64,000 nucleotides of DNA, taken from NCBI GenBank assembly GCA_001661245.1, contig KV454014.1, positions 450,954 through 514,953 of the forward strand, in the 5' to 3' direction. Positions within the stretch are counted from its first letter, which is position 1. Every line of letters starts with the position of its first letter. Below are positions 60,001-64,000 of this stretch, in pieces. The notes beneath the pieces were generated by a model. It did no database searches. It had not been told where the DNA came from and worked only from the letters and a program-made list of their open reading frames with translations. The position numbers and the translations under genes are program-made. The stretch comes from Pachysolen tannophilus NRRL Y-2460 (taxonomy: Eukaryota > Ascomycota > Pichiomycetes > Alaninales > Pachysolenaceae).

Positions 60001-62052
60001 GAGCCAATTTCAATTGCTGTTAAAGCTTTTATGGAAGCAAACTTACTTTCTGAGTTAATTGAATTATTGGAAAAAATTATTTTGGAACCATCTCCATTTA
60101 ATGACAATCCTTCGTTGCAAGGTTTAATGATTTTAACAGCTATTAAAGCTGAAAAATCTAGAGTCATGTCGTATATCGAGAAATTAGATGCTTTTGATCC
60201 AGATGAAATTGCTCCATTAGCAGAAGAAGCGGGATTATACGAAGAAGCATTTGAAATTTATGATAAATTTAAGTTACATTCTAAGGCCTTGAAGGTTTTG
60301 GTTGAAGATGTCATGTCATTAGATAGAGGTGAACAATATGCTGAAAAATTAGATCAACCTGAATTGTGGTCTCAATTAGGTACCGCTCAAATAAATGGTT
60401 TAAGAATTCCAGAAGCTATTGATTCTTATATCAAAGCAAATGATCCATCTAACTTTGAACAAGTTATCGATATTGCAGAACATGCTGGAAAAGAAGAAGA
60501 ATTAATTCCATATTTGAAAATGGCAAGGCAAACTTTACGAGAACCAAAAGTTGATGGTGCGATCATCAATGCATATGCATCTACAGATAAATTAAGTGAG
60601 ATCGAAAATTTCTTACAGTTGACAAATGTCGCAGACTTGGAATCAATTGGTGATAAATTATATGAGAATCAAAACTACAAGGCTGCGAAATTGATTTATT
60701 CGAACATTTCTAACTACAGTAAGTTAGCTTCGACGTTAGTTTACTTAAATGACTATCAAGCTGCTGTTGATTGTGCAAGAAAAGCTTCGAACATTTCTGT
60801 TTGGAAACAGGTCAATGATGCTTGTATTGACAACAAAGAATTTAGATTAGCTCAAATATGTGGTTTGAATTTGATTGTTCATGCTGATGAGTTGCAAGAA
60901 TTGGTCTCCAAATATGAATATCATGGTTATTTCAATGAATTGATTTCCTTGTTTGAGAGTGGTTTAGGATTGGAACGTGCTCATATGGGAATGTTTACTG
61001 AATTGGCTATTTTATATACAAAGTATGCTCCTGAAAAAACAATGGAACATTTGAAATTATTCTGGTCAAGAATTAATATTCCAAAAGTCTTGAGGGCCTG
61101 TGAAGATGCCCACTTATGGCCAGAATTAGTCTTTTTGTATTGCCACTATGATGAGTGGGATAATGCAGCATTGACTATGATGGAAAGATCAGAATCTGCT
61201 TTTGAGCATAACTCCTTTAAAGAGATTATAGTCAAGGTTTCAAATTTGGAAATTTATTACAAAGCAATTAACTTTTACATGAACGAAAATCCTCAATTAA
61301 TTGTTGATTTGCTTTCTTCTTTAACTCCAAGAATTGATTTACCAAGAGTTGTTAGAATTTTCCAAAAATCAGATAACTTGCCTATGATTAAACCATTCTT
61401 AATTTCTGTATTGGATAAGAACAATTCAGTTGTAAACCAAGCGTATCACGATTTATTGATTGAAGAAGAAGATGATAAGACTTTAAGATCAGTTATTGAA
61501 TCAAATGATAAATTTGATGCGTTAGGTTTAGCAGAAAGATTGGAAAAACACGAAATCATTTTCTTCAGACAAATTGCTGCTGTTTTATACCGTAAAAACA
61601 AAAAATGGAGTAAAGCTTTATCAATATTGAAAATCGACAAATTGTGGAAGGATGTTATTGAAACTGCTGAAATATCTGGAAAGAGTGATATAGCAGAAGA
61701 TTTATTAACTTATTTTGTCGAAACAGGAAATACCGAATGTTTCATCGCAATGTTATATAAATGTTATAATTTGATCAGATACGATGTGGTTTTGGAATTA
61801 TCATGGTTACACAAGTTGGATGATTATATTAAACCTTACCAAATTTCAATAACGAGAGAAAATCAAGAAAAGTTAACCAAAGTATATTCTGATTTAATCG
61901 AGAGAGAAGAAGCAAAGAAAAAAAGCGAGCAAGAACAAGAGCAACCAATACTAGGCCAAAGATTAATGATTACTAACGGTACTGGTATTCCAATGCAACA
62001 GCCTGCTATAGGTTTCCAGCAAACCGGTATCGGCTTTGGTAATGGTTTCTAA
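57049..62052 (+). CDS. CHC1: CHC1, clathrin heavy chain
   Basis: Triskelion leg of the clathrin coat, used in Golgi/endosome transport and endocytosis. The product is 1667 residues (S. cerevisiae 1653). The N-terminal beta-propeller spans about 1-330 (VFACGNRTVNGGQLHIIEID). The linker and clathrin heavy chain repeats continue to about 1550, with near-identical blocks such as ALAKIYIDSNNNPEKFLKEN, YCEKRDPYLAYIAYSKGQND, QICGLNLIVHADEL and ELAILYTKYAPEKTMEHLKL. The C-terminal tripod region follows, and a Gln/Gly tail. Start ATG 57049. I found one in-frame CTG in the whole gene (TLLGGS, near 59647), in a variable position. The 3' flank (62053-62156) is only 104 bp before the displaced MRI1 fragment on the same strand. 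Confidence 0.98.
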   Translation: MASEIPIDFTELAQLTSLGIQSQSLDFKSTTLESDKYVCVRESTANGNSVSIIDLQDGNKVIKKNMSADNAIMHPRQLVISLRANGTTLQIFNLESKQRLKAFTMSEPVIFWKWLDDEVLGLVTQSAIFTWSVFDGTNGGPIKLTDRHISLGSCQIINFVANEARDWFAVTGIAQENGRIAGHIQLYSKQRNISQAIEGHVSKFSKIRLDGASVDTQVFACGNRTVNGGQLHIIEIDHQEGAPVFTKKTVDIFFPPDATNDFPVSLQISSKYGIIYLLTKYGFIHIYDLESGANIFVNRISAESVFAASSYNNGTGIIAVNRSGQVLSVEISKDKIIPYILTKLSNVPLAIALSARGGLPGAENLFIQQFNQSLMSGDYSSAAKIAASSEQLRTSDTINKLKNIQPTPGQISPVLQYFSILLDKGNLNKFESIELAKPVLQQDRKPLFEKWLKEDKLTTSEELGDIVKPYDTQLALAVYLRAQVPVKVVGALAELNQFDKILPYCEKVGYHPDYTILIQNILRINPDSAAEFATQLLQTKPDLDVAKIADVFLSQNYIQQGTAFLLDALKEDKPAEGHLQTRLLEVNLLHAPQVADAILGNQMFSHYDRPTIAALCEKAGLYQRALEHYEDIKDIKRVIIHTNVLPTDWLVSYFGKLNVEQSVSCLREMLSKNMAQNLQVVIQVATRYSDLIGPLTLIKIFEDYKCVEGEYYYLASIVNVTQDSEVVFKYIQAASKLGQIKEIERVVRENNVYNGEKVKNFLKEAKLDDQLPLIIVCDRFNFIHDLVLYLYKNELFKFIEVYVQQVNPARTPQVVAGLLDVDCDESIIKALLQSVLGLVPIQDLVDEVEKRNRLKILLSFLEATLLGGSTDKAVYDALAKIYIDSNNNPEKFLKENDMYDTKVVGKYCEKRDPYLAYIAYSKGQNDDELIKITNENAMYKYQARYLLSRSDLTLWSKVLNDENIHRRQLIDQVVGNAIPELEDPEPISIAVKAFMEANLLSELIELLEKIILEPSPFNDNPSLQGLMILTAIKAEKSRVMSYIEKLDAFDPDEIAPLAEEAGLYEEAFEIYDKFKLHSKALKVLVEDVMSLDRGEQYAEKLDQPELWSQLGTAQINGLRIPEAIDSYIKANDPSNFEQVIDIAEHAGKEEELIPYLKMARQTLREPKVDGAIINAYASTDKLSEIENFLQLTNVADLESIGDKLYENQNYKAAKLIYSNISNYSKLASTLVYLNDYQAAVDCARKASNISVWKQVNDACIDNKEFRLAQICGLNLIVHADELQELVSKYEYHGYFNELISLFESGLGLERAHMGMFTELAILYTKYAPEKTMEHLKLFWSRINIPKVLRACEDAHLWPELVFLYCHYDEWDNAALTMMERSESAFEHNSFKEIIVKVSNLEIYYKAINFYMNENPQLIVDLLSSLTPRIDLPRVVRIFQKSDNLPMIKPFLISVLDKNNSVVNQAYHDLLIEEEDDKTLRSVIESNDKFDALGLAERLEKHEIIFFRQIAAVLYRKNKKWSKALSILKIDKLWKDVIETAEISGKSDIAEDLLTYFVETGNTECFIAMLYKCYNLIRYDVVLELSWLHKLDDYIKPYQISITRENQEKLTKVYSDLIEREEAKKKSEQEQEQPILGQRLMITNGTGIPMQQPAIGFQQTGIGFGNGF

Positions 62053-62156
62053 AGAAGCCAAAAGTTCACTTCCTTTTTTTTTAATAAAAGTATATAAAGA
62101 AAAAGAAAAAAGAAAAAAAAATTGTTTAAATGTTTTTATATATAGTTCTGAGAAAA

Positions 62157-62354
62157 ATGACACCTTTTGATTTTGAGTTTGTGCTTGATTCAGATGGAAA
62201 TGTCAAATTAACAAAGATTCAAATTGCTACACCAGGTATAAATGTTTGGAATCCTTCCTTCGATGTAACTCCTCATCGATTAATCGATTGTATTGTCACA
62301 GAAGACAAGTATTTATTGAAAGATGCGTCTGGAAATTTTCATCTAGAGAAATGA
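62157..62354 (+). pseudogene. MRI1: Displaced C-terminal part of MRI1 on the opposite strand
   Basis: A 65-codon open frame on the plus strand encodes [16 protein letters not shown], then [20 protein letters not shown], then [17 protein letters not shown] and an end GNFHLEK. This is the conserved C-terminus of methylthioribose-1-phosphate isomerase: S. cerevisiae Mri1 has [20 protein letters not shown] and ends near FQLESLF. The MRI1 body (62560-63672) is on the minus strand and lacks this part. The fragment starts at an ATG with an A-rich context (GAAAAATGACA), contains no stop, and is 105 bp downstream of CHC1 on the same strand, so it could lie in the CHC1 3' UTR. It is either a relic of a recent inversion or the expressed second half of a split gene. 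I label it pseudogene for want of a better type. Confidence 0.88.
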
Positions 62355-62587
62355 TTCAAGTTCTCAAACTTTATAGATATAGAAACAAGAGATAAAAAAT
62401 ATAATTATAATAAACTGAAATATATTGCGATAAATAACAAAAGAAATCTGACCATTGAAATCTAAACTTCAATTTCGTAGCTCAATTGATATAAAAAAAA
62501 AAATTAAAATAAAATAAAAATAAAAATAAAAAATAATAAAAAAAGATAAACTAAAAATATCAATGTTCAACAAAATCAATTTCAAAA
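62165..62587. repeat. Inverted segment bounded by imperfect inverted repeats
   Basis: Left arm 62165-62182 (plus strand TTTTGATTTTGAGTTTGT) and right arm 62570-62587 (minus strand TTTTGAAATTGATTTTGT) match at 15 of 18 bases, beginning with the shared TTTTGA. Reversing the segment between them would join the MRI1 body to its C-terminus in frame (424 residues). Contents: the C-terminal fragment, about 215 bp of AT-rich spacer, and the present MRI1 stop codon. Confidence 0.75.
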
Positions 62588-63672
62588 CTGGAATAAAATG
62601 TATCCTCTTGGTTTAACTCCCCACCTCTAATGGATGTTAATTCTTTGGAAGGTCTTTGTTCAATAACGATATCACTTCCATCAGCTAGATTAAGATCAAT
62701 AGTGGTCTTAGGAGCAGCTCCTATAAACTTAATGTCCTTGAAATTTGAAGCAATTAAGGAAAGTTGGAAAGTTCCTATTTTATTTGCTAAATCACCATTA
62801 TGAACAATTCTATCGGCACCAACAATTATATACCTTAGTGGAGACTTATCAGGTAAATCTTGGGATTTTTTTGGAAAAGTTAATGATTCTGCCAAGAAGG
62901 ATACCATGTTATCAGTGATCAAAGAAAATGGTATTTTTTCATAATTCAATTCATAAGAAGTAAGTCTAGCTCCTTGGTTATAAGGCCTTGTCTCACACGC
63001 ATAAACGTGGGATAACCAAAATTCGTCATTATCTTCAACGTTATTTTTTGGATTTAATTTTGATTTTGCCCATAAAGACCTAATAATACCTAATGCTGTA
63101 CCATGACCTGATGTTGCCAAAGAACCTGTATTACAAATTGTCATTACCGAGAAAGGACCTTTAAAAGATGAATTTTTCAAATCTTGATAAATATAATCAA
63201 CACCATTTTCGCCAATTTTATAATTATTCACCAAATCATCTTCAAACAACTTAATACTGTAATCCTTTAACTTCAGTAATAATTCTTTTGGATCAGTATT
63301 TTGATTTTCACTAATAATTTCCCTTATATCGTTACAAGCATTTAATAAATTTACTGCAGTTGGTCTAGATTTTATCAAATAATCAATTCTCTTGTGTAAA
63401 TTATTGATAAAACTGGAATAGTTTGACAAATCATAATTAAAAACTTGAGCTTCCCCATTGTTCACAACATCATTCAATTCCAGTACAATTGAGAAAGAAC
63501 CAACAATAGCAATTGCAGGTGCACCTCTGACTTGCATCGCTTTAATAACATTAAATCCATCATCTATATTCTTCACTTGTATATACTTTGTCTGATAAGG
63601 AATCAAAAGCTGATCTAAAATCAACAATTTACAATTTTCCTTATCAAACTTTATAGCTTCTAAAGTCGACAT
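62560..63672 (-). CDS. MRI1: MRI1, methylthioribose-1-phosphate isomerase, C-terminus displaced
   Basis: Methionine-salvage enzyme converting 5-methylthioribose-1-phosphate to the ribulose form (eIF2B-alpha-like fold). The frame gives 370 residues; S. cerevisiae Mri1 is 411. Present are [14 protein letters not shown] (about 48-61), the catalytic Cys in [20 protein letters not shown] (about 176), the [15 protein letters not shown] segment and the catalytic Asp region [17 protein letters not shown] (about 284). The product ends SFEIDFVEH, without the conserved NPAFDVTP-type C-terminus, which is found on the opposite strand at 62157-62354. The final ~8 residues (EIDFVEH) come from beyond the breakpoint. 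The frame opens at TTG 63687; first ATG 63672 ([11 protein letters not shown]). Whether the shortened enzyme works is unknown. Confidence 0.92.
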   Translation of the reverse strand: MSTLEAIKFDKENCKLLILDQLLIPYQTKYIQVKNIDDGFNVIKAMQVRGAPAIAIVGSFSIVLELNDVVNNGEAQVFNYDLSNYSSFINNLHKRIDYLIKSRPTAVNLLNACNDIREIISENQNTDPKELLLKLKDYSIKLFEDDLVNNYKIGENGVDYIYQDLKNSSFKGPFSVMTICNTGSLATSGHGTALGIIRSLWAKSKLNPKNNVEDNDEFWLSHVYACETRPYNQGARLTSYELNYEKIPFSLITDNMVSFLAESLTFPKKSQDLPDKSPLRYIIVGADRIVHNGDLANKIGTFQLSLIASNFKDIKFIGAAPKTTIDLNLADGSDIVIEQRPSKELTSIRGGELNQEDTFYSSFEIDFVEH

Positions 63673-64000
63673 TATCCTTAAACTCAAAAGAAATGGTTAT
63701 GTGTTATAATGATTGATCAACCATTCATTTCTTACTATTAAATAAAAAAATTTTTTATTTAATTAATTTATTTGAGAAAAACTGTGGCTGCACTCTCTAT
63801 TTTAACCATCATTTAAATTAAACGAATTAAAGAAAATAGATGAAAACCCCCCAATACAACTTTCTACAAGTTATCTTTTCGATAAATAAGAACTCTCTCT
63901 ATTGAATGATACTCCAGCAAGTAAGGAGATCCAAAGTCAAAAAAAAAAGATCAAAATGGGGAAAAAAAAACTGTTCAAAAAGTGAAAATGGAATAAAAAA
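63673..64000. promoter_or_regulatory. MRI1 upstream region, right edge
   Basis: AT-rich with A/T runs (63744-63771, 63937-63970). No gene start or named site seen before the window ends. Confidence 0.5.

Noticed and set aside
62130-62354. Independent small gene downstream of CHC1
   Set aside because: Its sequence is the MRI1 C-terminus, so it is treated as a displaced MRI1 part rather than an unrelated gene.

Overview
The window is nuclear DNA from a budding yeast (Saccharomycotina). It is strongly AT-rich and gene-dense. Introns are short, with GTATGT/GTAAGT donors and TACTAAC branch points. Nearly every gene is a clear yeast orthologue. A complex I assembly factor (NDUFAF3 family) implies respiratory complex I, which argues against Saccharomyces and its close relatives. 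CTG codons are very rare, and several sit where homologues prefer Ser or Ala. The ribosomal-protein promoter carries a palindromic Tbf1-type site and the proteasome promoter a Candida-like Rpn4 box. Together these suggest a CUG-Ser-clade (Candida/Debaryomyces-like) yeast, but one CTG fits Leu better, so the code is not settled. I saw no transposon, LTR element, CRISPR array, rRNA or convincing tRNA.

Layout. 1-1.1 kb: gene-free edge with two hairpins. 1.1-12.4 kb: KOG1 (TORC1), MTM1 (mitochondrial carrier), a divergent Pil1/Lsp1-family BAR protein, MIC27 (MICOS) and spliced RPS27. 13-24.6 kb: an unrecognised membrane/coiled-coil protein, FZO1, NAD(P)H-hydrate dehydratase, MCR1, DBR1, RPT1 and RPC25. 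25-36 kb: PUF6, SDH1, a large copper P1B-ATPase and an F-box/LRR protein. 36.7-49 kb: a PMT mannosyltransferase, spliced MED21, spliced VMA22, NUD1, the NDUFAF3 homologue, twice-spliced mL43 (MRPL51) and a KH-domain protein. 49-64 kb: a CLC chloride transporter, a spliced Zn2Cys6 transcription factor, a YMC-like carrier, CHC1 and MRI1.

Several start codons were moved from upstream TTG/GTG codons to the first in-frame ATG. Five genes (RPS27, MED21, VMA22, mL43, the zinc-cluster factor) were rebuilt across six introns from splice sites, branch points and family conservation.

Themes: mitochondrial function recurs (MTM1, MIC27, FZO1, MCR1, SDH1, NDUFAF3, mL43, YMC-like), as do ribosome and RNA genes (RPS27, DBR1, RPC25, PUF6) with recognisable regulon motifs.

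The most striking feature is at 62.16-62.59 kb. MRI1 (methylthioribose-1-phosphate isomerase) is interrupted: its catalytic body is on the minus strand, while its conserved C-terminal ~62 residues lie about 200 bp away on the plus strand, still open and with their own ATG. Imperfect inverted repeats (15/18) flank the segment, and reversing it would give one continuous 424-residue frame. This looks like a recent, perhaps reversible, micro-inversion or a split gene. A second oddity is the F-box gene, whose coding-like N-terminus extends 54 codons upstream of its first ATG with no AUG.
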